Below, piece by piece: positions 1-7,857 of a stretch of DNA of 32,954 nucleotides. Source of the DNA: Phycisphaerae bacterium (GTDB taxonomy: Bacteria; Planctomycetota; Phycisphaerae; Phycisphaerales; Phycisphaeraceae); assembly GCA_030426385.1 (NCBI GenBank), contig JAUHYI010000055.1, forward strand, positions 1 through 32,954. The letters are read 5' to 3'. A program made the position numbers and the translations under genes. The notes below the pieces were generated by a model. That model was not told where the DNA came from. It worked only from the letters and a program-made list of their open reading frames with translations, and ran no database searches. Within the stretch, counting starts at the first letter, position 1. Every line of letters starts with the position of its first letter.

Positions 1-665
1 TTCGTCGATCCATCGGAATAGCCTACGTTCAAGCCTGATTCATGAGCTGCGACCGCTAGATCCCAGTCCAGGAACATATCCGCGACGATGGCTCGCCGAT
101 CTCGATCCGGCACGGCCCAACCTTCTATGCCTTCGCCAAATGGATAATTCACCGGATCACCACTCGGCTCCCAACCTCGCATGTTGTAACACGTGGCACG
201 AGGATAGGCGGTCCCGTCAATGTCGGTTTTATACGAGGGATTATCACTGAAAATATAGAGTGCGGGCCAGCTCGTTTGATCACGGCTGGGGCAATAGAAA
301 AATTCAAAACTCTGCAGGTAATCCATTTTGTACAGCAGGCCGTATCCGATCGCTTCGTAGTTACCCCCACTGTCCGGCGCAGCGGTGGCATAACTACCCC
401 ACGATCGTTGCGAACCGCCGTACACCAGCGATGGATAGGCATCATGATTGTCAGTTGCATACGCCGACATGGCAATCACAAACTGACGCACATTGGACGC
501 ACAGGCGATACGCTGCGCATTCTTACGGCTCGACTCAAGTGCGGGCAATAGAATCGCAATGAGCAAGGCTATGATCGATATCACAACCAGTAGTTCGATC
601 AGCGTAAACGCCTCACGGCCATGCGTCCGATTTTTTTCGCCACAATAGCAGGCACGCTGGTACAA
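1..665 (-). CDS. Prepilin-type protein with H-X9-DG signature (3' end outside window)
   Basis: Type IV pilin/type II secretion pseudopilin-like protein, expected in the inner membrane after leader cleavage. I read about 221 residues. An 18-19 residue leader is followed by FTLIELLVVISIIALLIAI, with Ala rather than Gly just before the Phe and the conserved Glu at +5. A Cys pair follows, and near the window edge comes the exact H-X9-DG pattern (HESGLNVGYSDG), so only a short C-terminus is missing. The start is a TTG at 665, chosen because AGGAGA lies about 7 bases upstream and an in-frame stop lies just above it. It follows the PEP-CTERM gene on the same strand with a 117-base gap and is probably co-transcribed. 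Planctomycetes carry many such proteins beside glycosidases; their exact role is unknown. A prepilin peptidase for processing lies at 12076-13290. Confidence 0.85.
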   Translation of the reverse strand, partial: MYQRACYCGEKNRTHGREAFTLIELLVVISIIALLIAILLPALESSRKNAQRIACASNVRQFVIAMSAYATDNHDAYPSLVYGGSQRSWGSYATAAPDSGGNYEAIGYGLLYKMDYLQSFEFFYCPSRDQTSWPALYIFSDNPSYKTDIDGTAYPRATCYNMRGWEPSGDPVNYPFGEGIEGWAVPDRDRRAIVADMFLDWDLAVAAHESGLNVGYSDGST

Positions 666-728
666 CTCGATTCTCCTGAATGCAATCAATCACACTCGAA
701 ACATGGGAAGCGAACTACGGATAACTCA

Positions 729-774
729 AATGGTGATGGCCAGCTACATAAACGCGTAACTATCCATCACCATT
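729..774 (-). repeat. 11-bp inverted repeat between PEP-CTERM gene and prepilin
   Basis: AATGGTGATGG at 729-739 is a perfect inverted copy of CCATCACCATT at 764-774, with 24 bases between. It lies just past the stop of the PEP-CTERM gene. The transcript could fold into a hairpin separating the two genes (mRNA end, attenuator or stabiliser). No U run follows, so a classical intrinsic terminator is unlikely. Confidence 0.5.
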
Positions 775-782
775 GATACGGA

Positions 783-1628
783 TTACTTGCTGCTGCGACG
801 ACGCATCAGCAAACCCATGGCACTCAATCCCAACATCGCCAACGAGGCAGGCTCTGGCACCGCCACCCCAAGATCAGACACGTAGATGCTGTCTATGGCG
901 ATCAATCGATCCGCTGCACCGGCGCCGTCGTTCTTGATTTCCATTTTGATTTCAGGCACCACAAAGGTCATATCATTGAAAAAATTGTTGTAGTTCGCGG
1001 TGGACATATCCATGTTGCGCAGTTGTGCCCAAGCCGTGCCATCGGTGGATTCATGGAGAAAAACCCGACGTTCATCCACATCTAACGTCCAGCGAAACCA
1101 ACCATATTCACCTTCAGTATCAGTCGCTTGCACATCCGTATTCTCGCTGCGGGTGTAATCGTTAGGCCCGGTTGAATCCACATGAATTTGGATACGTCCG
1201 CTGCCATCAGCGACCTCATCACCATTGACCAGAAAATTCAACAACAGGTAATCGTCTGAGCCCGGCGCGTTGTACAAGCGAACTTGCGTGTACATGCGCA
1301 TGCTGCCGGAGGTCCATTTGAATTTGTAAATAGCTTCGATCTTGCCCGCGTCGTTGCCAGGAATACTATCCGGTGCCGGAGCTACGCCGGTCTTGTGAGT
1401 CAGCGTGCCGGTGTCATACCCTGAACCTGCCAGCGCGGACAGCGTCAGGTCCGACCCGCTTTGATTAGCGCCCCAGTTAATCGCATTACCGGTGCTGGTC
1501 GTTTGCCACGTCCAGTCATCAGACCAGTTCGCGTTATCAAAATCTTCCTGAATGCTCGCATTAACATTGAAGGCCAGTGCTAATGTGGCGCAAGCTGCCA
1601 CGGCCAATTGTGAACGAAATAAATTCAT
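783..1628 (-). CDS. PEP-CTERM sorting domain protein, secreted
   Basis: A 281-residue exported protein. A Sec signal peptide (about residues 1-24, cleavage after NVNA) opens the chain. The C-terminus is a textbook PEP-CTERM signal: VPEP at 257-260, a hydrophobic stretch 261-275, then RRRSSK. Such tails are recognised by exosortase, which is not in this window. The middle is acidic, Gly/Ser/Asn/Asp-rich and probably beta-rich, with Trp-containing segments that could be a concanavalin-like jelly roll, but I cannot name a family. The start ATG at 1628 has AGGAG 7 bases upstream. The neighbours (prepilin, regulator, secreted glycoside-hydrolase-like protein) suggest a cell-surface role linked to polysaccharide use; that is inference. 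Confidence 0.88.
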   Translation of the reverse strand: MNLFRSQLAVAACATLALAFNVNASIQEDFDNANWSDDWTWQTTSTGNAINWGANQSGSDLTLSALAGSGYDTGTLTHKTGVAPAPDSIPGNDAGKIEAIYKFKWTSGSMRMYTQVRLYNAPGSDDYLLLNFLVNGDEVADGSGRIQIHVDSTGPNDYTRSENTDVQATDTEGEYGWFRWTLDVDERRVFLHESTDGTAWAQLRNMDMSTANYNNFFNDMTFVVPEIKMEIKNDGAGAADRLIAIDSIYVSDLGVAVPEPASLAMLGLSAMGLLMRRRSSK

Positions 1629-1671
1629 ACTATTCTCCTTTGAAAATGAAATGACGCATTACAAAAATAAA

Positions 1672-1681
1672 GACAAAACAA
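1672..1681 (-). promoter_or_regulatory. Candidate operator copy (TTGTTTTGTC) upstream of PEP-CTERM gene
   Basis: On the minus strand this reads TTGTTTTGTC, about 45 bases upstream of the PEP-CTERM start. Near-copies lie at 3040-3049 (TTGTTCTGTC, regulator promoter) and 5680-5689 (TTGTTCCGTA, DUF4091 promoter). A shared operator for the GntR/LacI-type regulator is possible, but a 10-mer in AT-rich promoter DNA is weak evidence. Confidence 0.25.
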
Positions 1682-1702
1682 CCCCGCTCAATAACTTTCC
1701 CC

Positions 1703-1712
1703 GTTCATGAAC
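1703..1712. promoter_or_regulatory. Palindrome GTTCATGAAC in the PEP-CTERM upstream region
   Basis: A perfect 10-bp palindrome in the 180-base gap between the regulator gene and the PEP-CTERM gene, about 75 bases upstream of the latter. Position and symmetry fit an operator for the adjacent regulator or another repressor. I see no exact second copy upstream of the other cluster genes; CATGAATTTATG at 5782-5793 is only loosely similar. Confidence 0.25.
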
Positions 1713-1808
1713 ATGAATCCGAGTACCGACATTTACTACTTGCCCCCCATACCACGCACACGCCGCTCCACGCCGATCCACGTTAAAACCACACTTACTT
1801 ACAGACGA

Positions 1809-3023
1809 TCATGATCGGGATTGAAACGTTAATCCCACGGGCACTGTGGCTTCATTGCCTCGTTGACTCGCGTTTTTTTCTGTTTTTCCAACTGTCGAGG
1901 CTCGTGGCACCACGTGCGTGGGAATAGAAATCCGCGCTCGCTCATAGCCTTGGCCCGACCGTTGTTTTTCGATTTGATCCATCAACAAATTCGCGGCCCG
2001 CGACCCCATCTGCTCAACATCCCATCCCACACTGGTCATCAACGGGCTGGCATACACCGAATCGTTAAAACCACTCACCGCGATATCATCAGGCACGCGA
2101 ACGCCTCGTTCGTGCAGAGCGTAAATCACACCCAGACCCACGTCATCGGTTTCACACACAATCGCATCAAACGAACAATCGCTTTCCAGAATGCGCTCCA
2201 CGCAACGCTGATCATCACGCGACCGGGATTCAAAAATCCATTCCGCTCGCGGTTCGATACCTGCATCACGCAAAGCCATTTCATAACCACGACCACGTCG
2301 AACCACCGAACTTACATTGACGGGCTTTTTGACCAAAGCGATATGACGACGCCCCTGGCTCACCATGTGCTGAACCATCTGATACATGCCGCCATAGTTA
2401 TCCGCTTCCACCAGGCTGACCAATTCATCGTCAGCATCAAGCGTTCTATCGATGGCCACCACAGGCATCTGCATGACGATCTGACGGAAAAAACGCGCGT
2501 TCGATTTTTTCTCCGGACACATCCACAGCAAGCCATCCACACCTTCGCCGACCAAATCGCGCACTCGCAACATTTCCAGGTCAGCATCTTCGCGATTGTT
2601 AATCAATACCACCCGACTGCCGCGGCTCTCCACCGCGTCTTCAATCACTTCCACCATCCCCGCAAAGAAACTGCCCACGCCTAACGGCATCACTAATCCC
2701 ACCCGCTGAAAAGATGCCTGCTCCGATTCGCTCGCATCACTGGCCGCAGCCTGACGCACAAAGGTCCCACGCCCCTGTTCGCCAACGATCAAACCTTCTT
2801 TGGTCAAGGTGCGAAGCGCTTCACGGATCGTAGCGGGCGACACATCAAATTTCGTGACCAGCTCGCGATGAGTCGGCATCGGCTCACGTGGATTGAATTG
2901 GCCCTGTTGAATCTGAAGACGCAGCACATCCGCCACTTGGCGATACAACGGCGAACCTTCTTGCCGATTCATTTTGCCGGAAGTAGACGTCGTATTTCGC
3001 ATGGTGTTTTTGGGTATGGACAT
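1809..3023 (-). CDS. GntR-type winged-helix regulator with LacI-type sensor domain
   Basis: Predicted ligand-responsive transcription factor of about 404 residues. The N-terminal winged helix (about 25-90) has the GntR pattern PLYRQVADVLRLQIQQGQF and SPATIREALRTLTKEGLI. A periplasmic-binding-protein-like sensor of the LacI/GalR kind follows (about 108-375), with VGLVMP, PVVAIDR, FDAIVCETDD and PDDIAVSGFNDS. This AraR-like architecture usually senses sugars. The longest frame opens with a GTG at 3035, only a few bases after the predicted transcription start, so I prefer the ATG at 3023; ATGs at 3002 and 2972 are also possible because the GntR domain starts just after the latter. It lies between the PEP-CTERM and DUF4091 genes on the same strand, and both are plausible targets. 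The tail after about residue 380 is Ser/Thr-rich and unremarkable. Confidence 0.9.
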   Translation of the reverse strand: MSIPKNTMRNTTSTSGKMNRQEGSPLYRQVADVLRLQIQQGQFNPREPMPTHRELVTKFDVSPATIREALRTLTKEGLIVGEQGRGTFVRQAAASDASESEQASFQRVGLVMPLGVGSFFAGMVEVIEDAVESRGSRVVLINNREDADLEMLRVRDLVGEGVDGLLWMCPEKKSNARFFRQIVMQMPVVAIDRTLDADDELVSLVEADNYGGMYQMVQHMVSQGRRHIALVKKPVNVSSVVRRGRGYEMALRDAGIEPRAEWIFESRSRDDQRCVERILESDCSFDAIVCETDDVGLGVIYALHERGVRVPDDIAVSGFNDSVYASPLMTSVGWDVEQMGSRAANLLMDQIEKQRSGQGYERARISIPTHVVPRASTVGKTEKNASQRGNEATVPVGLTFQSRS

Positions 3024-3039
3024 AGACAAGCTCACTCAA

Positions 3040-3049
3040 GACAGAACAA
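3040..3049 (-). promoter_or_regulatory. Candidate operator copy (TTGTTCTGTC) at the regulator's own promoter
   Basis: The minus strand reads TTGTTCTGTC, overlapping the downstream edge of the predicted -10 box of the regulator gene. A repressor bound here would block its own transcription. It is the best match to the copies at 1672-1681 and 5680-5689. Assignment to this regulator is inference. Confidence 0.28.
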
Positions 3050-3076
3050 TTATAACACAATTTAATCCAAAATCAA
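3049..3076 (-). promoter_or_regulatory. Sigma-70 type promoter for the GntR/LacI regulator
   Basis: The minus strand has TTGATT (3071-3076), a 16-base spacer and a perfect TATAAT (3049-3054) in strongly AT-rich DNA. Transcription would start near 3042, about 20 bases upstream of the preferred ATG at 3023. Confidence 0.65.
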
Positions 3077-3131
3077 TACTATTTTTCCACAAGACACAAA
3101 CCCCATTGCCAACCATTAGTTATTTTAAAAC

Positions 3132-3151
3132 ATGTATTTACAAAAATACAT
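3132..3151. terminator. AT-rich hairpin downstream of the DUF4091 gene (weak terminator candidate)
   Basis: ATGTATTT, loop ACAA, AAATACAT forms a perfect 8-bp stem 74-93 bases after the DUF4091 stop. The minus-strand transcript continues into GTTTTAAAATAA. The low GC of the stem makes it a poor intrinsic terminator; it may only mark AT-rich spacer. Confidence 0.3.
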
Positions 3152-3224
3152 TAAAAAACAATTCATCGCATTCAAAAAATTGTATCGTATTAATTTTTAC
3201 ATATTCCACAATGACCAGCCCTCG

Positions 3225-5594
3225 CTATTTGCCTGCCAGAACCATCTGCAGCGCCACGATTGCCCCATCTATCGCATTGCGAGCCCGGCCGACGGCCGAC
3301 AAGTCATTGGTGAAATTACCCATCCCATGCGTCAGTCGACCGGCCCAGGATTGCGCATCCGCGACCTGCTCAGCCAGCTCCGGCGTCAGCACGCCCTTTT
3401 CATTGGCCTGAGCCACAAGGCCGTCAAGCAACAACAAACACTCGCGATCCTCCAGCCCATCACGGATACGGGCCAGACGAACCGAACGCCACATATCCAT
3501 AAACCGCGCATCCGTGGCCCCCGGGTAATACAACGTGCCATCACCCGGCCAAACAGCATCTCGACGAATAATTCCAAACCACGTATGTTCAAACTCGCCA
3601 CGCGGCGCCACGTTCCACAACGTCGTTCCCTGAAAGCCATACTTATGCAACATCCAGAAAAACAAACGACCGCCCGCGACATCGCTTGGGTGAAACAGGT
3701 AGTCATGAATGTATGGCCACACCTGCTCGCCCGCCGCCAAACGCTGCTGATAAAAACCCATTGCCTTCGCACAGTACCGTGAACTCGGCGCCCAAATATC
3801 AACGATGCCGATCGCCCTTGACAATTGCTCGACATCCGGCGTACCCATTGCAGTCACCATGATCTTGACGCCTGGTGCATGCTCGCGAAAAAGCGCCGCG
3901 ATGCTGCTGACATTGCTGGTATTCATTTCGTCGCCGTCAATCTCATCCACCATTCGCGTATACGCACTATCAACCCATCCGCGTTCTTTTAAAATCGGGT
4001 AGTACGTTTTCCAAAAACGGATGATGCCTTCTCGCGCCTCTGGCGAACCCGTTTGGAACAGGCGATAGGTATCCGCCCACGGATTGATTCGCAGAGAATG
4101 TAGACCATGCTGCTCAAGCACTTCGCCCGTGGCGATCAGCGACTGCTGCATCTCAGCACCCAACACGATATCGTACGCCGCCTCGCTGAAATCAGCTTTT
4201 CGCAAAATACTGTGCGTGTACCGACTCAGCGACGCCCCGTTAGCAATACGATACTGCGCCAAATCTTCGGTGATCGCACGATGACGAACCACTGATCCGC
4301 CGCGAATTTTGAACAACCCGGTATGCGTCGATGTCGACGAAGGCATGGTGTAATCACGCACAGCCAAGCGGATTGACCGCTCCAGATCTACCGCACCCCC
4401 CGCCCCCTCACCATCACTCCCACCATTAACCCGTACCTTAACTTGCCCGTGGTAGTCACCCGCCGCCGCGCCGCTGGGCACACGAATCTCCACCCAGAAA
4501 GTGACATTTGCACGCTGATTTTCAGGCATTCCCACCAACCGTGCCACAGAAGTCGGCGCCAGCGGATCAGGATACCACCGCCCACTATCGCGCGAACCGT
4601 TGTGATGAATTTCATGCGAATAACGCAACCAGTGAATGCGAACATCATCCTGACCAATCGCGTGACCATCAGGACCAGTCAATTCATCAAGCACCAACGA
4701 CGCCTCATCAATGCGCTGTCCCGGCGCTGGCGTTGCCGTGATTTGCACACAAACCCACTCATCACGCGCTCCCGCCAATTCAATCGGCTTCTCAGGATTG
4801 TCCGCCAGCATAAGTCCTATCACATCATCAGGATTAATCCACACCCGAGCCTCGGCAGGCGCAGCCCACAACACAAACGCCCCAGGCCAAACCCCAGCCA
4901 AATGATTCTCGCCAGTGATGCGCAAATGCAAATCACCCTCTGCCGGTTCACCATCTAAATACAACTGGCCATCCACATAGCGATCGTCCGCCGTCGCGTT
5001 CACAATCATGGCCGTGGGATCCGGATAATCCTGACGATCAACTTCCGCCTCGATATACCAGACCATCGCTGGATCACTTGGCACGTCCACTTGCAACGGC
5101 AAGTCCGCTGGAATATCGCCCGGCCGATAAACCTGCTGCGCCACCAATTCACCATCAGGACCATCTCGACGCAAGCGCACAGTGACGTTTGGTTGCTGCG
5201 CTTCGCTGAGCCGACACGTCAAGCCGCGATAGCCACCATCAATACCATCCAAACCAAACTGCACCATGACAAGCCGCGGCTGCTGACATCGAAAGGTTTG
5301 TCCGATCCGGCGATGCTGTGCGAATTGCAACCAGGAATTCGCATCGACACCCGCAATGGCCTCGGTCGCAAATACCTTGGCATCAATACTGCCATCGGCT
5401 TGCCAATCCACCTGATTCGACTCTGGAGTTTCCGGCGCCTGCATCGCATTGACCTGGCCAGCCAACACCAGAAGACACAAACCGCCAACCAACGCGACAG
5501 CCACGCTGGCAACAGCACCAACAAAATCACGGAATCTTTTGATCGCAACACGACCCAGAACACATTGCTCGCCAACTGGAAAAACCTGATTCAT
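3225..5594 (-). CDS. Secreted DUF4091-type glycoside hydrolase-like protein
   Basis: A large exported protein (789 residues) of the type annotated as glycoside hydrolase domain/DUF4091. The start ATG at 5594 has GGCAGGAG 8 bases upstream; a GTG at 5645 would add 17 residues but lacks a ribosome site. A long signal region has a hydrophobic core at about 25-46 and a VNA-M cleavage-like site at 48-51. The first half is beta-sandwich-like. The second half resembles a TIM barrel, with YPILKERGWVDSAYTRMVDE, VDIWAPSSRYC and QVWPYIHDYLFHPSD, and the closing signature WRSVRLARIRDGLEDRECLLLL (from about residue 703) that is typical of DUF4091. The substrate is not evident; such proteins occur in polysaccharide-use clusters. 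Its own promoter lies at 5698-5726. Confidence 0.85.
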   Translation of the reverse strand: MNQVFPVGEQCVLGRVAIKRFRDFVGAVASVAVALVGGLCLLVLAGQVNAMQAPETPESNQVDWQADGSIDAKVFATEAIAGVDANSWLQFAQHRRIGQTFRCQQPRLVMVQFGLDGIDGGYRGLTCRLSEAQQPNVTVRLRRDGPDGELVAQQVYRPGDIPADLPLQVDVPSDPAMVWYIEAEVDRQDYPDPTAMIVNATADDRYVDGQLYLDGEPAEGDLHLRITGENHLAGVWPGAFVLWAAPAEARVWINPDDVIGLMLADNPEKPIELAGARDEWVCVQITATPAPGQRIDEASLVLDELTGPDGHAIGQDDVRIHWLRYSHEIHHNGSRDSGRWYPDPLAPTSVARLVGMPENQRANVTFWVEIRVPSGAAAGDYHGQVKVRVNGGSDGEGAGGAVDLERSIRLAVRDYTMPSSTSTHTGLFKIRGGSVVRHRAITEDLAQYRIANGASLSRYTHSILRKADFSEAAYDIVLGAEMQQSLIATGEVLEQHGLHSLRINPWADTYRLFQTGSPEAREGIIRFWKTYYPILKERGWVDSAYTRMVDEIDGDEMNTSNVSSIAALFREHAPGVKIMVTAMGTPDVEQLSRAIGIVDIWAPSSRYCAKAMGFYQQRLAAGEQVWPYIHDYLFHPSDVAGGRLFFWMLHKYGFQGTTLWNVAPRGEFEHTWFGIIRRDAVWPGDGTLYYPGATDARFMDMWRSVRLARIRDGLEDRECLLLLDGLVAQANEKGVLTPELAEQVADAQSWAGRLTHGMGNFTNDLSAVGRARNAIDGAIVALQMVLAGK

Positions 5595-5673
5595 GGACGG
5601 TACTCCTGCCAACTCAATAGAAAAGCCAACTTCTACACAACCCACCCGCTATCACAACGACGATAAACACAAA

Positions 5674-5691
5674 AATTGATACGGAACAATT
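5674..5691. promoter_or_regulatory. Inverted repeat AATTG-N8-CAATT at the DUF4091 promoter
   Basis: AATTG (5674-5678) and CAATT (5687-5691) flank 8 bases just downstream of the predicted -10 box, around the transcription start. The site contains TTGTTCCGTA on the minus strand (5680-5689), the third copy of the motif shared with the regulator and PEP-CTERM promoters. The layout resembles operators of GntR/LacI-hybrid regulators such as AraR (TTGT...ACAA half-sites), but identity is inferred. Confidence 0.35.
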
Positions 5692-5697
5692 TTCCCA

Positions 5698-5726
5698 ATA
5701 ATACACAAACCGCCCAGGTAATTCAA
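5698..5726 (-). promoter_or_regulatory. Sigma-70 type promoter for the DUF4091 gene
   Basis: The minus strand has TTGAAT (5721-5726), a 17-base spacer and TATTAT (5698-5703), giving a 5' leader of about 100 bases before the ATG at 5594. Confidence 0.6.
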
Positions 5727-6041
5727 CCCCAAATACATAGAAATTTCCTTTACGAATGAAAATCACACCAAAATTGAAGCGCATGAATTTATGAAAACAA
5801 CCACACATGCCCCCCCCCACCCACACCCACCCCACCGCACACGCCCCCATCTGCACGACCAATGCATGTGACCGCACAATGAGGCCGAGGTCCATCCATC
5901 GGGCGTGCGGGGACACTCCAGCTTTACAAACGGACAACGAACAGCAGCGCGTCAGTGGCATGGGATGTGATGGAATGGGATGCCATGACATGTTTGGTGC
6001 CTCGAGATCGCGAGGTTCGTCGCCTTCGCTAAAATAAATTC
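5727..6041. other. Intergenic spacer between divergent DUF4091 gene and trhO
   Basis: Non-coding stretch between divergent genes. It holds the C-rich tract at 5810-5850, then tandem-like ATGGGATG/ATGGAATG copies around 5958-5990, and a short CCTCG...CGAGG hairpin at 6000-6015. TAAAAT at 6030-6035 lies only 7 bases before the trhO ATG, so that mRNA may have a very short or absent leader. A minus-strand frame (5614-5991) exists but covers promoter DNA and I do not accept it. Confidence 0.5.
5810..5850. repeat. C-tract element 1 (C9, then C/A-rich)
   Basis: A C9 run (5810-5818) followed by ACCC-ACACCC-ACCCC and a C5 run. It lies roughly midway between two divergent genes and belongs to the window-wide family of C runs at gene edges. 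Confidence 0.6.
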
Positions 6042-6953
6042 ATGTCACCCTACGCCGTTGCGGCTTTATATCGATTTGTGCGACTCGACGATCTGGCGAC
6101 GTTGCGCCATGCGCTTCGCCAGGCCATGGATGATCGCGGATTGCGTGGCACGTTGTTGTTGGCAGACGAAGGAATCAACGGAACGATCGCGGGCCCTCAC
6201 GATGCGTTGCATGCTTTTGTGGATGACCTGCGTCATCATGCTAAATATCACGGGGTGTTTACGGATCTTGATGTGAAGTGGTCCACCGCCCAGACCATGC
6301 CGTTTCGCAAAACGAAGGTTCATCTCAAACGAGAAATCGTCACGATGGGCGTGCCCGAACTTGATGTATGTGATCCAGGCAACACGGGGCAATATGTGGA
6401 GCCCGAACAATGGAACGAATTGCTCGACGACCCCACGGTCACGGTCATTGATACACGCAACGATTACGAAGTGGCCATCGGCACATTCGTCGGCGCGAAC
6501 GGCCCAGCCATCAATCCGGACACTGATAGCTTCAGTGATTTTCCATCCTACGCTGACGAACATCTGGACCCGACCACGCACCCGAAGATCGCCATGTTTT
6601 GCACCGGCGGTATCCGTTGTGAAAAATCCACCGCGCTACTCAAAGCCAAAGGCTTCGAAAATGTTTATCACCTGCGCGGCGGCATTCTGAAATACCTCGA
6701 AGAAATACCTGAAGCCGAATCGCGTTGGCAAGGCGCGTGTTTCGTATTTGATCGCCGAGTGGCGGTCAAACAGGGCTTGGAAGAAACCGATCACGAACTC
6801 TGCTTTGCGTGTGGTTGGCCAGTCACGGCAGAGGACCGCGACCATCCCGATTACCGAGAAGGCGTGACCTGCCCGCGTTGCGTCGATCAATACACCCCTG
6901 AACAACAAGCACGGTTCGCAACGCGCCAAAAGCAACTCGAAGCAAAACTCTGA
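6042..6953 (+). CDS. trhO: tRNA uridine(34) hydroxylase, rhodanese-family (TrhO/YceA)
   Basis: Predicted oxygen-dependent hydroxylase giving 5-hydroxyuridine at tRNA wobble position 34; cytosolic, 303 residues. The N-terminal acylphosphatase-like part includes LLADEGINGTIAG and FRKTKVHLKREIV. The rhodanese domain (about 125-225) has VIDTRNDYEVAIGTF and the active-site loop FCTGGIRCEKS, with catalytic Cys about residue 187 and a second Cys six further on. The C-terminus keeps the family's four-Cys pattern (CFACGWPV ... CPRC). The family is usually 300-350 residues, so this looks complete. No clear Shine-Dalgarno precedes the ATG, and an A/T-rich box sits immediately upstream, so a leaderless start is possible. 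The next gene follows 136 bases later on the same strand. Confidence 0.95.
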   Translation: MSPYAVAALYRFVRLDDLATLRHALRQAMDDRGLRGTLLLADEGINGTIAGPHDALHAFVDDLRHHAKYHGVFTDLDVKWSTAQTMPFRKTKVHLKREIVTMGVPELDVCDPGNTGQYVEPEQWNELLDDPTVTVIDTRNDYEVAIGTFVGANGPAINPDTDSFSDFPSYADEHLDPTTHPKIAMFCTGGIRCEKSTALLKAKGFENVYHLRGGILKYLEEIPEAESRWQGACFVFDRRVAVKQGLEETDHELCFACGWPVTAEDRDHPDYREGVTCPRCVDQYTPEQQARFATRQKQLEAKL

Positions 6954-7089
6954 CGTTGCCATTACCCCAACATACCGACAATATCCTGGCACGACGGGAT
7001 CATCCTGTCGCACGGCATCGATCCGGCTCACCACACACTCGCCTTGACTCCATCTCACTATTCCGCTTACTAACGATCTAGCCAAATCT

Positions 7090-7725
7090 ATGAAAATCTA
7101 TACCAAAACCGGCGACGATGGAACGACAGGTTTGTTCAATGGCCAGCGTGTTGGCAAGGACCATCGACGCGTCGCGAGCTATGGCGATGTGGATGAACTC
7201 AACAGCCTGCTCGGACTAGCGATTGTGGCTTGCGACGATTCGGATTCCATGGGGGGGCCGTTGCGAGAATCCTTGTTGACGATTCAATCGCATCTGTTCG
7301 ATCTGGGTGCTGATCTGGCGACGCCCCAATTGGATCCCATGCCCACTGAATTGCCGGGAGATGGGGATGATCCCGAGACCAAACAATCGGCCAAATCCCA
7401 GGCCCTCGAATCGCGCACGCGTCGTATCACGCCTGCACATTACGAACAATTGGAACGATGGATCGATCAGGCGTCCGAACCCTTGCCACCGCTTCGGCAA
7501 TTCATTTTGCCCGGCGGCTCGGAACTGGCTGCACGTTTGCATGTGGCTCGCAGTGTCTGCCGTCGTGCTGAGCGTCAATGCGTCACACTGACGCAATTGG
7601 AAACGGTCAACCCCGCAGCGATGATCTATCTCAACCGGCTCAGCGATTTGCTATTCGCCTATGCACGCTGGGCCAATCATCTAACCGGCCAACCCGATGT
7701 GCCATGGCAGCAAAACGATCCGTAA
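7090..7725 (+). CDS. Cob(I)alamin adenosyltransferase, PduO/MMAB type
   Basis: Transfers the adenosyl group of ATP to cob(I)alamin, giving coenzyme B12; cytosolic trimer in the family. It has 211 residues, slightly longer than usual because of a Glu/Pro/Asp-rich insertion at about residues 75-115. The nucleotide-binding N-terminus KIYTKTGDDGTTGLFNGQRV and the helix YGDVDELNSLLGLA are clear, as is the closing signature RSVCRRAERQCV (about 154-164) with NRLSDLLFAYARWAN. The ATG at 7090 fits the family N-terminus, although the ribosome site is weak. It lies downstream of trhO on the same strand with no obvious functional tie. Confidence 0.94.
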   Translation: MKIYTKTGDDGTTGLFNGQRVGKDHRRVASYGDVDELNSLLGLAIVACDDSDSMGGPLRESLLTIQSHLFDLGADLATPQLDPMPTELPGDGDDPETKQSAKSQALESRTRRITPAHYEQLERWIDQASEPLPPLRQFILPGGSELAARLHVARSVCRRAERQCVTLTQLETVNPAAMIYLNRLSDLLFAYARWANHLTGQPDVPWQQNDP

Positions 7726-7775
7726 TACTAAACCCACAAAAAACTCGCACGGCCTGAAATTTCCCTTCACACAAA

Positions 7776-7795
7776 CTCCCGGTATTCACCGGGAG
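7776..7795. terminator. Hairpin between convergent genes
   Basis: CTCCCGGT, loop ATTC, ACCGGGAG is a perfect 8-bp GC-rich stem 50 bases after the adenosyltransferase stop and 63 bases after the end of the convergent gene on the minus strand. The minus-strand transcript continues with TTTGTGTG; the plus strand has no T run. Position suggests a shared transcript end. Confidence 0.55.
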
Positions 7796-7857
7796 CAACA
7801 AAATTCTACACGCGAGTATTTATCGTAATGCGTATCAGTAGTGGATTGCGGCGACGA

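Noticed and set aside
1863..2684. Plus-strand frame of 273 codons opposite the GntR/LacI regulator
   Set aside because: His/Thr/Arg-rich shadow of a well-supported gene; no start signal and no domain.
5614..5991. Minus-strand frame of 125 codons upstream of the DUF4091 gene
   Set aside because: It covers the predicted promoter and a C-tract, and its hydrophobic, aromatic-rich product comes from AT-rich spacer DNA.
7251..7257. G7 run inside the cobalamin adenosyltransferase gene
   Set aside because: It encodes Gly-Gly in a variable loop and lacks the ACRT-type flank, so I do not count it in the C-tract family.
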